A stretch of 39,556 bases of DNA. Source: an uncultured Prevotella sp. (lineage in GTDB: Bacteria; Bacteroidota; Bacteroidia; Bacteroidales; Bacteroidaceae). How positions within the stretch are numbered: the first letter of the stretch is position 1; each line of letters opens with the position of its first letter. Below the pieces are notes generated by a model, which made no database searches, was not told the DNA's origin, and saw nothing but the letters and a program-made list of their open reading frames with translations. Of this stretch, positions 1 to 8,018 are shown piece by piece. The stretch spans positions 1 to 39,556 of the forward strand of contig CABQKA010000012.1 in assembly GCA_902464615.1 (NCBI GenBank), in the 5' to 3' direction. Both the position numbers and the translations under genes were made by a program.

Positions 1-1
1 G

Positions 2-1816
2 AAACTCTTCGTGAAGTTCTCCGACCGCCACAACAACCGCAACAACACGCCGCGCCGCCTGGCACTCGTTGCCCCGGCCGACGACCCGATGGCTGCTGAC
101 TGGACCGACACGCTGTATAAGGATACCATTATCTACCAGTACCGCACGAACTTCACGAACAACCCGCTCGACAGCACGACAGCCGTGATCCGCGTCGACT
201 TGGGCAAGCCCGTGCAGTACCTGCGCTTCGTGGTAACGAAAACCGGTCACCCGAGCGGTGGCATGAGCCCCAACGGTAGCGGTCCGTTCTGGAACGTGAG
301 CGAACTCCGCTTCTACGAGGACGGCGGCGACAACCCGCTCTACCTGATGATTCCTGAAGAGGTGCGCAACGCCCTTGACCAGCAGCTGACGATTGCCGAA
401 GCCGCTTTGGCCGACAGCTCCGCTACGCAGGAGACCTACGACGCCCTCGAAGCAGCCCTCGAAGCCTTCTACAACGCATATCCCGACCCGACGGCGCTCA
501 ACAACCGCCTCGACGATGCCCGCACGTTGCTCGAAGGCGCTGAGGAAGGCGACGAATACGGTTACTTCCAGAGCGGCGCCATCGCCGAGTTCCAGACCGC
601 CCTCGGCGCTATCGAGAGCGAAATCGAAGGCCAGAACCTGACCCTCACGCAGCTCGACGAATACATGGACCGCGTGAACGCAGTCATCGATGCCTTCAAC
701 GCTAAACTGAACGTTCCGGAAGACGGCGTTTACTACATCCAGTCCACCTCGGACGGCTCTTCTGCCGAGAACTACATCTACGTGACGAACGCCGGCGATA
801 ACGGCGAGGCTTACTGGGGTTACGGTGACGCCGAAGACCTGGGCAGCCGCCTGGATGCCATGTGGTACGTATCCCACCGCGACGACGGTACGGTATCGCT
901 CCGCAACCTGGGCACAGGCCGCTACATTGGTAACCTGTATGCCGGTACGGAAGAACCCGACACAATCGACCTCAGCCAGCACCTGCCTATGCTCACTACG
1001 GCCGACGACTACGGATTGAGCTTCACCTTCTCCGGCACTCCGGGCTCCTTCAAGATGGAATTTGCTTCGGGCTACAGCATGAATGCCAACCCGAGCGGTC
1101 CTATCGTCAACTGGACTTCTGAAGGTACGAACGGCAACTTCGCATTCGTTCCCGTAGAGGAATATGAAGGCATCCATACGGTAGACATCTCTGCCAATCG
1201 CATGCAGGTAATCAGCCTGCCGTTCGAACTTGATCCGGTACTCTTCTCCTCAACGCCGTATCGCGTAATCGGTCAGAAGGCAAGAGAAACCGACGGTGAG
1301 AGCGTAAACTATGTACAGCTCGCTCCGTATGACGACATCATTCCTGCCGGAACGCCGTTCATCATCAACGAAACGGATGGTCTGTCTACCTTGATGGTCG
1401 GCCTCGTTCCGTTCGACGCAGTGGAATTTGCCACAACGACGGAATACGTTTACGAGCCGGTTAACCAGAACGGTTTGGTAAGCGCCATTACGGAAATCAC
1501 TCCGAAGCAGGGCGAAGGCCTCTTGCTCGACAACCTGATCCGCATCAGCAACGGTACGTCGCAGGTAGCAGCCGGTTCCGGTTACTTCCAGGACAACATT
1601 CCTGTAACGGAAGAAGACGGTGACCTTGAGCTCATGATCGAAGGTACGATCACTGCCATCGGTGGTGTAGTGACTGGCGATGCTGAAGCTGCCAACGTGG
1701 ACGTTTACACCCTCTCGGGCGTGAAACTCCGCAGCAACGTGAAAGCCGCTGACGCTACGAAGGGTCTGCCCGCAGGCCTCTACATCGTAGGCGGAAAGAA
1801 AGTGCTGGTAAAGTAA
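2..1816 (+). CDS. Large secreted multidomain surface protein, 5' truncated by window edge
   Basis: The frame is already open at base 2, so the GTG at 11 is not a credible start and the gene begins left of the window. The visible 604 residues show, in order: a beta-rich segment resembling the end of a discoidin (F5/8 type C) domain (WNVSELRFYEDGG, about 95-108); two helical stretches rich in Ala, Glu and Leu (about 115-235) resembling FIVAR-type spacers; a segment resembling a RICIN/beta-trefoil domain (from GVYYIQS, about 240-395); and a beta-rich C-terminal region. The last 40 residues (VYTLSGVKLR, then GLPAGLYIVGGKKVLVK) match the type IX secretion sorting domain or similar C-terminal modules of Bacteroidales exported proteins. 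Inference: a cell-surface or secreted glycan-binding protein or glycosidase whose catalytic part lies outside the window. Domain calls are by eye. A strong terminator follows. Confidence 0.8.
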   Translation, partial: KLFVKFSDRHNNRNNTPRRLALVAPADDPMAADWTDTLYKDTIIYQYRTNFTNNPLDSTTAVIRVDLGKPVQYLRFVVTKTGHPSGGMSPNGSGPFWNVSELRFYEDGGDNPLYLMIPEEVRNALDQQLTIAEAALADSSATQETYDALEAALEAFYNAYPDPTALNNRLDDARTLLEGAEEGDEYGYFQSGAIAEFQTALGAIESEIEGQNLTLTQLDEYMDRVNAVIDAFNAKLNVPEDGVYYIQSTSDGSSAENYIYVTNAGDNGEAYWGYGDAEDLGSRLDAMWYVSHRDDGTVSLRNLGTGRYIGNLYAGTEEPDTIDLSQHLPMLTTADDYGLSFTFSGTPGSFKMEFASGYSMNANPSGPIVNWTSEGTNGNFAFVPVEEYEGIHTVDISANRMQVISLPFELDPVLFSSTPYRVIGQKARETDGESVNYVQLAPYDDIIPAGTPFIINETDGLSTLMVGLVPFDAVEFATTTEYVYEPVNQNGLVSAITEITPKQGEGLLLDNLIRISNGTSQVAAGSGYFQDNIPVTEEDGDLELMIEGTITAIGGVVTGDAEAANVDVYTLSGVKLRSNVKAADATKGLPAGLYIVGGKKVLVK

Positions 1817-1855
1817 GACACTTATAAACGGGCCGCAAGGCTCCGTGTAAAGGCC

Positions 1856-1890
1856 AAGGCGGCCGCCCCGACGGGCGGCCGCCTTTTTTT
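1856..1890 (+). terminator. Rho-independent terminator of the surface-protein gene
   Basis: An 11-bp perfect GC stem (1858-1868 with 1873-1883, 4-nt loop) extends by two A-T pairs and runs into seven T residues at 1884-1890. It begins about 40 nt after the stop codon. Confidence 0.9.
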
Positions 1891-2024
1891 GGCGAACCAT
1901 TTCCGCGTCCCGTAACGGCGCGGCAGGAACCGGGCGCAGCGCCGGCCGTGTCCGTACCGGGCAGGGCGCCGGCCGCCCGGCAATAGCCTTCATTCCCGCG
2001 CCGCTTCCTGCGGGTATATAAAAT

Positions 2025-2058
2025 AAGGAAGAGAAAGACCTTTGTCTTTCTCTTCCTT
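2025..2058 (-). terminator. Terminator hairpin of tRNA-Leu
   Basis: A perfect 15-bp purine/pyrimidine stem (2025-2039 with 2044-2058, 4-nt loop) starts 3 nt past the tRNA 3' end. On the minus strand it is followed by ATTTTATATA, so it suits termination of the tRNA transcript. Confidence 0.8.
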
Positions 2059-2061
2059 GCG

Positions 2062-2143
2062 TACCCAGAGCCGGGGTCGAACCGGCACGGGTCGCCCCAC
2101 TGGTGTTTGAGACCAGCGCGTCTACCGATTCCGCCATCTGGGC
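2062..2143 (-). tRNA. tRNA-Leu (CAA anticodon)
   Basis: The minus strand folds into an 82-nt cloverleaf. The 7-bp acceptor pairs GCCCAGA with TCTGGGT (one G-U), and the discriminator is A. The anticodon stem CTGGT/ACCAG encloses a CTCAAAC loop with anticodon CAA. A long variable arm (GGGGCGACCC region) is typical of tRNA-Leu, and the T loop reads GGTTCGACC. The 3' CCA is not encoded. It decodes UUG. A Bacteroidota promoter lies just upstream and a hairpin terminator just downstream. Confidence 0.95.
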
Positions 2144-2174
2144 ATTGGCATGCCCTCTTGAGGGTAACGCGGTG

Positions 2175-2205
2175 CAAAGGTAAGCGTTTTCCATTAAAGG
2201 ACAAA
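2175..2205 (-). promoter_or_regulatory. Bacteroidota promoter for tRNA-Leu
   Basis: The minus strand carries TTTG (complement of 2202-2205) and, 19 nt later, TACCTTTG (complement of 2175-2182). This is a full match to the Bacteroidota -33 TTTG and -7 TAnnTTTG consensus. The tRNA 5' end is about 32 nt downstream. Confidence 0.8.
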
Positions 2206-2251
2206 AAAATAGCTTGATTTTCCTTGTTTTTTTCTTTCTTATCCTTTTTTG

Positions 2252-2284
2252 ATTGGAAATGCCGGCAAATAATACTTATATTTG
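2252..2284 (+). promoter_or_regulatory. Bacteroidota promoter for the mannose-1-P guanylyltransferase gene
   Basis: TATATTTG at 2277-2284 matches TAnnTTTG, with ATTG at 2252-2255 spaced 21 nt upstream. The start codon at 2320 is about 35 nt downstream. It lies back-to-back with the tRNA-Leu promoter. Confidence 0.65.
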
Positions 2285-2319
2285 TATTGCCATAAATATA
2301 CTAACAACTACTTGCTGTC

Positions 2320-3408
2320 ATGAGAAAACATAGCGATTATTGCATCATCCTCGCGGGAGGGGTGGGGCGTCGCCTTTGGCCCTGTAGCCGCCAGGGCTTT
2401 CCCAAGCAGTTCTTGGACTTCTTCGGTACAGGGCGTACCTTGCTCCAACAGACTTATGACCGTTTCGCGCGGTTCATAGCTCCTGACCACATACTCGTTT
2501 CGACTTTCCAGGGCTACGCGGACCTGGTGCGTGAGCAATTGCCGGACCTGCCCGCCGAAAACATCCTGGCCGAACCGGTGCAGCTCTCCACGGCCCCGGC
2601 CGTGGCGTGGGCCTGCTACCATATATATGGGCGAGACCCGGAAGCCAACGTCGTCGTGACGCCGGCCGACCAGCACATCCTGGACGAGGACTGCTTCGTC
2701 CGCCAGTTGGGCGAGGGGCTCGACTACGTGGAGACCCATTCCGACTTCCTGGCGGTGGGCGTGAAGCCCACAGTCCCCAACACGGCCTACGGCTACATCC
2801 AGATAGGAGAGAGCCAGGACGTGAACGGCCTGTACAAGGTAGAGTCGTTCAGCGAGAAACCCGCGATGGAATACGCGCGCATCTTTGTGGAAAGCGGCGA
2901 GTTCCTTTGGAACACGGGCTTGTTTCTTTGGAAGATGTCGACGATGATGTCGCTCCTGCATTGCGTGACGCCGCTCGTCACGCAGCGCATAGAGGAGGCC
3001 GGCGGCAACCTCACCGCAGCGCAGGAAGTGATGCTCGTGCGGGAATATTATCCCTCTACACTCCATCGCTCCATTGACTTGGTGATACTCGACAAGTGCA
3101 AGAACGTGAGCGTAAAGCCGTGCGATTTCGGCTGGGCCGACATCGGCAGCTGGCCCGAACTCTACGACGAGGCTTCCAAGGACGCAGACGGCAACGCACT
3201 GCTCACATCGTCGAAGGTGCTCCTGTCCGGCTGCCGGAACAATGTGATTTGTTTGCCGGAAAATGTGGCGGCCGTGCTCAACGGGCTGGAAGGCTATCTG
3301 GTGGCCTTGAAAGGCAATGTGCTTGTCGTCAGTCCGAACAACGATCCGGCAGCCGCCCGCCGCATGGTCAACGAAGTGCAGGTGCAGCTGGGCGAGGAAT
3401 TTGTCTGA
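2320..3408 (+). CDS. manC: Mannose-1-phosphate guanylyltransferase (GDP-mannose pyrophosphorylase)
   Basis: The enzyme makes GDP-mannose from mannose-1-phosphate and GTP in the cytoplasm, feeding GDP-mannose and GDP-fucose to surface glycans. The 362-residue protein opens with the nucleotidyltransferase signature LAGGVGRRLWPCSR followed by PKQFLDFFG (about residues 10-34). TPADQHILDED (around 115-125) fits the metal-binding region of the fold, SFSEKPAMEYA fits the sugar-binding loop, and CDFGWADIGSW (around 268-278) is characteristic of this family. The length fits a single-domain enzyme; there is no C-terminal phosphomannose isomerase domain as in bifunctional ManC/AlgA. The gene has its own promoter and stands alone between tRNA-Leu and argB, with no capsule or LPS genes beside it. 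The symbol is by family resemblance. Confidence 0.93.
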   Translation: MRKHSDYCIILAGGVGRRLWPCSRQGFPKQFLDFFGTGRTLLQQTYDRFARFIAPDHILVSTFQGYADLVREQLPDLPAENILAEPVQLSTAPAVAWACYHIYGRDPEANVVVTPADQHILDEDCFVRQLGEGLDYVETHSDFLAVGVKPTVPNTAYGYIQIGESQDVNGLYKVESFSEKPAMEYARIFVESGEFLWNTGLFLWKMSTMMSLLHCVTPLVTQRIEEAGGNLTAAQEVMLVREYYPSTLHRSIDLVILDKCKNVSVKPCDFGWADIGSWPELYDEASKDADGNALLTSSKVLLSGCRNNVICLPENVAAVLNGLEGYLVALKGNVLVVSPNNDPAAARRMVNEVQVQLGEEFV

Positions 3409-3435
3409 AACCTGGTCGTTTCCTAATTTTGCCAG

Positions 3436-3477
3436 GAGCGGAAACACGGCGCGGGGGGGGACTGCGCTTTTCCGCTC
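3436..3477 (+). terminator. Possible weak terminator hairpin after manC
   Basis: A 9-bp stem (3436-3444 with 3469-3477) encloses a G-rich loop containing eight consecutive G. A short T-rich stretch follows at 3484-3490. This is weaker than the other terminators here, and it lies directly ahead of the argB promoter motif. Confidence 0.4.
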
Positions 3478-3491
3478 TCGGCATATTTTTG

Positions 3492-3499
3492 TACCTTTG
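3492..3499 (+). promoter_or_regulatory. Bacteroidota -7 element upstream of argB
   Basis: TACCTTTG matches TAnnTTTG and lies 22 nt before the argB ATG. No clear TTTG is seen at the expected -33 position, so this is a partial match. Confidence 0.5.
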
Positions 3500-3521
3500 C
3501 ACCACAATCATTTTCCCCGAT

Positions 3522-4295
3522 ATGAAAGCGCAACTTACCCTACTCAAGGTGGGCGGAAAAATCGTCGAGGACGATACGACGCTTGCCGAACTGGTCCGCT
3601 CGTTTGCCGCCTGGGAAGGCCCGCGCCTGTTGGTGCACGGCGGCGGCCGCACGGCGACCCAGCTTGCCGCCCGTATGGGGCTGCAGACCGTCATGGTCGG
3701 CGGACGCCGCGTGACGGACGCCGAGATGCTCCGCGTGGTCACGATGGTATATGGCGGGCTGGTCAACAAGCAGATTGTAGCCCGGCTGGCGGCCTGCGGC
3801 GTCCCGGCGCTCGGCCTGACCGGCGCGGACATGGACGTGGTCCGCTCTCACCGCCGCGTGGGCACGGAGATTGACTACGGATTCGTAGGCGACGTGGACC
3901 GTGTTGACGGCCGCAGGCTGGCCGCTTTGCTCGAGTCCGGGATTGTCCCTGTCATGGCGCCGCTTACGCACGACGGCCAGGGACAGTTGCTGAATACAAA
4001 CGCCGATACGATTGCCGGAGAAGCGGCCAAGGCCCTGGCCGGTTATTTCGATGTGACGCTCATTTACTGCTTTGAGCATGCCGGCGTGCTGCGTTCGCCC
4101 GACGATGAGCGCAGCCTGGTGCCCGAGATGGACCGCGGCATGTTTGAGCGGTTAAAAGCCGAGGGCGTCGTGTCCGGGGGCATGATTCCGAAACTTGAGA
4201 ATTGTCTGGCCGCAGTCGAGGCCGGCGTCTCGCGGGTGCTGATTTCCCGCGCCGACGCCTGGCACACGGGCCGTGGAACGTTGATACACACTTGA
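3522..4295 (+). CDS. argB: Acetylglutamate kinase (arginine biosynthesis)
   Basis: This is the amino-acid-kinase family enzyme that phosphorylates N-acylglutamate in arginine biosynthesis. The 257-residue product fits the family length. It shows the Lys/Gly phosphate-binding start LLKVGGKIVED (residues 6-16), the acyl-glutamate loop LVHGGGRTATQLA (about 38-50), and NTNADTIAGEAAKAL (about 157-171), which matches the family NxNAD signature. The ATG at 3522 is chosen because the -7 element sits 22 nt upstream and the kinase homology begins right there; the reading frame stays open further left only over the end of manC. Some Bacteroidetes use N-succinyl rather than N-acetyl intermediates in this pathway, so the natural acyl group is uncertain. 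It heads a tightly spaced plus-strand run, and the next gene starts 3 nt after its stop. Confidence 0.92.
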   Translation: MKAQLTLLKVGGKIVEDDTTLAELVRSFAAWEGPRLLVHGGGRTATQLAARMGLQTVMVGGRRVTDAEMLRVVTMVYGGLVNKQIVARLAACGVPALGLTGADMDVVRSHRRVGTEIDYGFVGDVDRVDGRRLAALLESGIVPVMAPLTHDGQGQLLNTNADTIAGEAAKALAGYFDVTLIYCFEHAGVLRSPDDERSLVPEMDRGMFERLKAEGVVSGGMIPKLENCLAAVEAGVSRVLISRADAWHTGRGTLIHT

Positions 4296-4298
4296 CCT

Positions 4299-5537
4299 AT
4301 GCAACTCTGCGATTATGAAATTATGGCCCCGGCCGGCTCGCGCGAGGCTCTGGCGGCAGCACTGGAAGCCGGTGCCGGTTCGGTCTACTTCGGCATCGAG
4401 TCGCTCAATATGCGGGCACGCTCTGCCAGCCGTTTTACTATCGACGACTTGCGTGACATCGCGGCCACCTGCGCTGCCCGTGGCGTCCGGGCCTACCTTA
4501 CGGTCAACACCATTATATATGACGAAGACATGGACCTCATGCACCGCATTTGCGACGCGGCCCATGAAGCCGGCATCTCGGCCATCATCGCCTCGGACGT
4601 GGCAGTGCTCGATTATTGCCGTCGCATAGGGCAGGAGGTCCATCTCTCCACGCAGCTGAACATTTCCAACACCGAAGCGTTGCGCTTCTATTCGCGCTAC
4701 GCGGATGTGGTGGTCCTGGCCCGCGAGCTCAACCTCGCGCAGGTGCGCCGCATCTACGACTTCATCCATAGCGAGCATCTGTGCGGCCCTTCCGGCCAGC
4801 CCGTCCGTATAGAAATGTTCTGCCACGGAGCGCTCTGCATGGCCGTCAGCGGGAAGTGTTATCTCTCGCTCGACAATCTGGGACATTCTGCCAACCGCGG
4901 CGAATGCATGCAGGTATGCCGCCGCGGTTACACCGTGCGGGACCGCGAGACCGGCATGGAGCTCGACATCGACAATCAGTATATCATGAGCCCGAAGGAC
5001 TTGAAAACCGTCGGATTCATCGACAAAATGATGGAGGCCGGCGTCCGGGTGTTCAAGATAGAGGGCCGCGCCCGTAGCGCAGAGTACGTCTATACCGTGG
5101 TCCGTTGCTACCGTGAAGCCATTGAGGCCGTATGTGCCGGAACTTTTACGCCGGAGCGGGTCGCCGTGTGGGACGAGCGCCTGGCCACGGTGTTCAACCG
5201 CGGTTTCTGGGACGGCTATTACCTGGGCCAGCGTTTGGGAGAATGGAGCGCGAAGTACGGCTCCAGTGCCACCGAGAAGAAAGTCTACGTGGGTAAGGGA
5301 ACGAAGTATTATTCGAGGCTCGGTGTGGGCGAGTTCCGGCTCGAAGCGGCCGACGTGCAGGTCGGCGACCGTCTCCTGGTGATTGGTCCTACGACGGGGG
5401 CTGTCTATTTCGACGCCGCCGAGCTTCATCTCGACACCGGCCCGGTCTCCGCCGCCGGCAAGGGACAGACCGTCTCCATTCCCGTACCGGCAAAGATCCG
5501 TCCGTCGGATAAGCTCTACAAACTGGTAAAGGCTTGA
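4299..5537 (+). CDS. U32 family protein, probable tRNA/rRNA hydroxylation protein (TrhP/RlhA-like)
   Basis: The 412-residue protein belongs to the former peptidase U32 family, whose studied E. coli members (TrhP/YegQ for tRNA U34, RlhA/YdcP for 23S rRNA) take part in RNA hydroxylation using prephenate. The family block lies at 173-210: HGALCMAVSGKCYLS followed by NRGECMQVCRRGY. Cys180, Cys187, Cys203 and Cys207 fit the four-cysteine iron-sulfur set, and Cys175 is an extra cysteine. An N-terminal barrel-like region (IMAPAGSREALAAAL, AGAGSVYFG) and a C-terminal beta domain are present. The length is closer to TrhP than to the much longer RlhA, so a tRNA substrate is the better guess, but this is inference. 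The start lies 3 nt after argB, implying translational coupling in one transcript. Confidence 0.82.
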   Translation: MQLCDYEIMAPAGSREALAAALEAGAGSVYFGIESLNMRARSASRFTIDDLRDIAATCAARGVRAYLTVNTIIYDEDMDLMHRICDAAHEAGISAIIASDVAVLDYCRRIGQEVHLSTQLNISNTEALRFYSRYADVVVLARELNLAQVRRIYDFIHSEHLCGPSGQPVRIEMFCHGALCMAVSGKCYLSLDNLGHSANRGECMQVCRRGYTVRDRETGMELDIDNQYIMSPKDLKTVGFIDKMMEAGVRVFKIEGRARSAEYVYTVVRCYREAIEAVCAGTFTPERVAVWDERLATVFNRGFWDGYYLGQRLGEWSAKYGSSATEKKVYVGKGTKYYSRLGVGEFRLEAADVQVGDRLLVIGPTTGAVYFDAAELHLDTGPVSAAGKGQTVSIPVPAKIRPSDKLYKLVKA

Positions 5538-5584
5538 ATCCGGCTCACTTTCATGAACTCCGAACCTTGAAATAACAGCCTGTT

Positions 5585-6205
5585 ATGAACTTACTTTTCG
5601 ACTTTGGCGGCGTTTTGGTCGACCTTGAACCGAACCGCTGCGTCCAGGCTTTTGCGGCGCTGGGTTTCGACGTGCGTCCCTATCTCGGCACATACGCCCA
5701 GACGGGGCTGTTGTCGCGTCTGGAGCGCGGCGAGATTACGGTCTCCCAGTTTTGCGGGGAAATCAGAGCCTTGAGCGGTAATCCCGACCTGACAGACCGG
5801 CAAATTACCGATGCCTGGCGCAGCTATCTTGTCGGCGTCCCGGCCGAACGTCTCGACATGCTGCTGCGCATTGCCCGCCATTACCCGCTTTACGTGTTGA
5901 GCAATACGAACCCCATTCATTGGGAGATGGCCGTCAATGGCTATTTCCTTTACCAAGGCCATCAGTTTCATGACTTTTTCCGCCGGGCCTTCCTTTCTTA
6001 TGAGTTGGGCTGTGAGAAGCCTGCGCCGGCCATATACCGTGCAGTCCAGGAAGGCATCGGCTGCCCGCCCGGCGAGATCTTTTTTTTCGACGACAGCGAG
6101 GAAAATTGCGAGGCCGCCCGTCGTTGCGGCTTCCAGGCACGCTGCGCTCCCGCCGGCGGCGTGTGGCTTGACTATTTCACGCCCGACGGCGTCTACCTGC
6201 CCTGA
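5585..6205 (+). CDS. HAD-superfamily phosphatase, YihX-like (subfamily IA)
   Basis: The 206-residue protein carries the four HAD motifs. Motif I is FDFGGVLVD with nucleophile Asp6; Gly8 replaces the usual second Asp, as in YihX-type sugar phosphatases. Motif II is LSNTN (Ser106), motif III is Lys145 in GCEKP, and motif IV is IFFFDDSEEN (Asp169, Asp170). The helical cap lies between motifs I and II. E. coli YihX dephosphorylates alpha-glucose-1-phosphate; the substrate here cannot be told. The gene follows the U32 gene after 47 nt on the same strand and precedes ribF, so a role as the riboflavin-pathway phosphatase is conceivable, but only position suggests it. Confidence 0.85.
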   Translation: MNLLFDFGGVLVDLEPNRCVQAFAALGFDVRPYLGTYAQTGLLSRLERGEITVSQFCGEIRALSGNPDLTDRQITDAWRSYLVGVPAERLDMLLRIARHYPLYVLSNTNPIHWEMAVNGYFLYQGHQFHDFFRRAFLSYELGCEKPAPAIYRAVQEGIGCPPGEIFFFDDSEENCEAARRCGFQARCAPAGGVWLDYFTPDGVYLP

Positions 6206-6246
6206 ACGGTTGCGGCCGCAAGGGCTTTTATTTTCTTTATCCACTC

Positions 6247-7179
6247 ATGCCAGACTACGAAATCATCCGCTTCACTTCGTGTTCCGCCGCACCGGCCGTT
6301 GCGGCCGTCGGCTTTTTCGACGGCGTTCACCTGGGGCATCAGTTCCTGTTCTGCCAGGTCCGCGCCTTGGCCGACGAGACCGGTGCAGCCGCCTTGGCCG
6401 TCACCTTTGCCGAGCATCCTCGCCGCGTCCTCTCTTCCGACTACCGTCCGCAGTTGCTCACGACGTTGCCCGAGAAGCTCGAACTGCTGCGAAGCCTCGG
6501 GCTCGACGCCTGTGCCGTGCTTCACTTTTCGGAAACTATGGCCGCGCTCACTTCGCGTCAGTTCATGGAGCGCTACCTGCGCGATGCTTTCGGCGTGACA
6601 AAGCTCGTCGTCGGTTACGACCATCATTTCGGGAGCGACGTAGCGGCCACGCATGCGGACTATGAGGCCGAAGGCCGCTCGCTGGGCATCAGCGTTGTGG
6701 CCTCTACCGCTTTCCAGACGGCGGAGTTCACCGTCAGTTCCTCTACGGTCCGCCGCTTGCTCGAGGGTGGGAATGTGGAGCGTGCCCGTCAATGCCTGGG
6801 GCGTCCTTATACACTGGGCGGCACAGTGGTCGAGGGCAGACACCTGGGCCGCGACCTTGGCTATCCCACGGCCAACCTTCAGCCTGCACATCCCGACAAA
6901 CTCGTGCCCGGGCGCGGCGTCTATGCCGTCGAGGCAACGGTCGGCGGCCGCTCCTACGGGGCCATGCTCAACATCGGCTGGCGGCCGACGCTCTCCGACG
7001 GCCGCGGGCCCACCATCGAAGCGCATCTGTTCGGCTTCGACGGCGACTTGTACGGGCGCACGCTGTCTCTGGCTTTCCTTCACCGCTTGCGCGACGAACA
7101 GCGCTTCGACTCGCTTCCCGCGCTCCAGGCCCAGCTTCGCACCGACGCGGTCCGCTGCCGCGAACTTCTGAACCTTTGA
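6247..7179 (+). CDS. ribF: Bifunctional riboflavin kinase / FAD synthetase
   Basis: This enzyme converts riboflavin to FMN and then FAD. The 310-residue length is standard for the bifunctional form. The N-terminal adenylyltransferase domain (about 1-165) shows VGFFDGVHLGHQFLF, with the HxGH-type nucleotide-binding motif, then VVGYDHHFGS, and a VSSSTVRRLLEGG block (about 159-171). The C-terminal kinase domain (about 180-310) shows GTVVEGRHLGRDLGYPTANL, the conserved Gly-rich and PTAN loop that binds ATP/Mg, and the IEAHLFGFDGDLYG strand pair. It starts 41 nt after the HAD gene and lies 16 nt ahead of the CPBP protease gene. Supplying FMN links it loosely to the FMN-dependent DusB two genes downstream. 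Confidence 0.95.
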   Translation: MPDYEIIRFTSCSAAPAVAAVGFFDGVHLGHQFLFCQVRALADETGAAALAVTFAEHPRRVLSSDYRPQLLTTLPEKLELLRSLGLDACAVLHFSETMAALTSRQFMERYLRDAFGVTKLVVGYDHHFGSDVAATHADYEAEGRSLGISVVASTAFQTAEFTVSSSTVRRLLEGGNVERARQCLGRPYTLGGTVVEGRHLGRDLGYPTANLQPAHPDKLVPGRGVYAVEATVGGRSYGAMLNIGWRPTLSDGRGPTIEAHLFGFDGDLYGRTLSLAFLHRLRDEQRFDSLPALQAQLRTDAVRCRELLNL

Positions 7180-7195
7180 TTCCCAACCGGCGGAC

Positions 7196-7987
7196 ATGAA
7201 AAAATCCATCCTGATACTCGTACTATTCGTGGCGGCCCAGGTGGTCGCCTTCTGTCTGGCCACCGTGATCCATAAGGCCTGGGGCCAGGCGGCCGGGATG
7301 CCTTCCGAGGTGAGCCAGGGCGTGAGCGTCTTGGTCTGCTACCTGCTGCTTTTGCCCGTGCTCGCCGCGACGGGGCTTGTGCGCCGCCGGCCGTTTGTCC
7401 CGTTGCGCCTGCGTTCGCGTTGGGCGGCGGTGGCGGCACTGGCCGGATTGCTGATGGCCGGTCTGGGGCTGAACCTGCTGCTGGAGCCGCTGGGCCTGGA
7501 CGACGGCGGCCAGATGGACGCGTTCAACGCCATGAAGGGCAACCCCTTCTGCCTGCTTCTGCTTTGTCTGGTGGGGCCGTTGACGGAAGAGGTCGTCTTC
7601 CGTGAAGGCATACAGCGCCAGTTGGCCGCCCGCGGGTTGCCGCCGGCAGGCGCGGCCCTGGTGGCCGCCCTCGCGTTCGCTCTGGTCCACGGCAATCCGG
7701 CCCAGGCCCTGCCCGCCGCCCTGCTCGGCTTCCTGCTCGGCTTGCTTTATGTGCGCACCGGCGACATCCGTCTTTGCTTTCCTGCCCATGTGCTCAACAA
7801 CGGGCTGGCGGTCTTTTTCCTGTTCCGTCCCGACCTGGAGCCGGGCCTCTCCTCCGGCGGTGTGGCCCGGACGCTCGCCGTCGGCGGTTTCTGGCTGCTG
7901 GCCGGCATCGGGCTGATTGCACTATGGTGGCCGCACATGCGTCTCCAGGGCAGCGGTCGCCGGCCAGAGAGCGGGGAGAAAGGATGA
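7196..7987 (+). CDS. CPBP family intramembrane metalloprotease
   Basis: The 263-residue integral membrane protein has about six to eight hydrophobic segments (for example 4-26, 42-62, 78-98, 116-130, 150-165, 173-187, 228-246). It has the three conserved CPBP (Abi/CAAX-protease-like) motifs: EEVVFREG with Glu131, Glu132 and Arg136; FALVHGN with His165; and HVLNN with His198. These are the predicted metal-binding and catalytic positions of the Rce1-type glutamate protease fold. Substrates of bacterial members are mostly unknown, and some confer bacteriocin self-immunity. No peptide or bacteriocin gene is visible nearby. It lies between ribF (16 nt) and the dusB-like gene (31 nt) in one run, so it is probably co-transcribed. 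Confidence 0.88.
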   Translation: MKKSILILVLFVAAQVVAFCLATVIHKAWGQAAGMPSEVSQGVSVLVCYLLLLPVLAATGLVRRRPFVPLRLRSRWAAVAALAGLLMAGLGLNLLLEPLGLDDGGQMDAFNAMKGNPFCLLLLCLVGPLTEEVVFREGIQRQLAARGLPPAGAALVAALAFALVHGNPAQALPAALLGFLLGLLYVRTGDIRLCFPAHVLNNGLAVFFLFRPDLEPGLSSGGVARTLAVGGFWLLAGIGLIALWWPHMRLQGSGRRPESGEKG

Positions 7988-8018
7988 CTTTTTTATCGAT
8001 ACCCAAAGACAGGTGATT

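Noticed and set aside
1250..2194. 314-codon minus-strand frame running through the tRNA-Leu gene
   Set aside because: It includes tRNA sequence and two terminator hairpins and is antisense to the surface protein, so it cannot be a sensible gene.
3096..3521. N-terminal extension of the argB frame
   Set aside because: It overlaps the end of manC out of frame, and the promoter element and kinase homology both point to ATG 3522.
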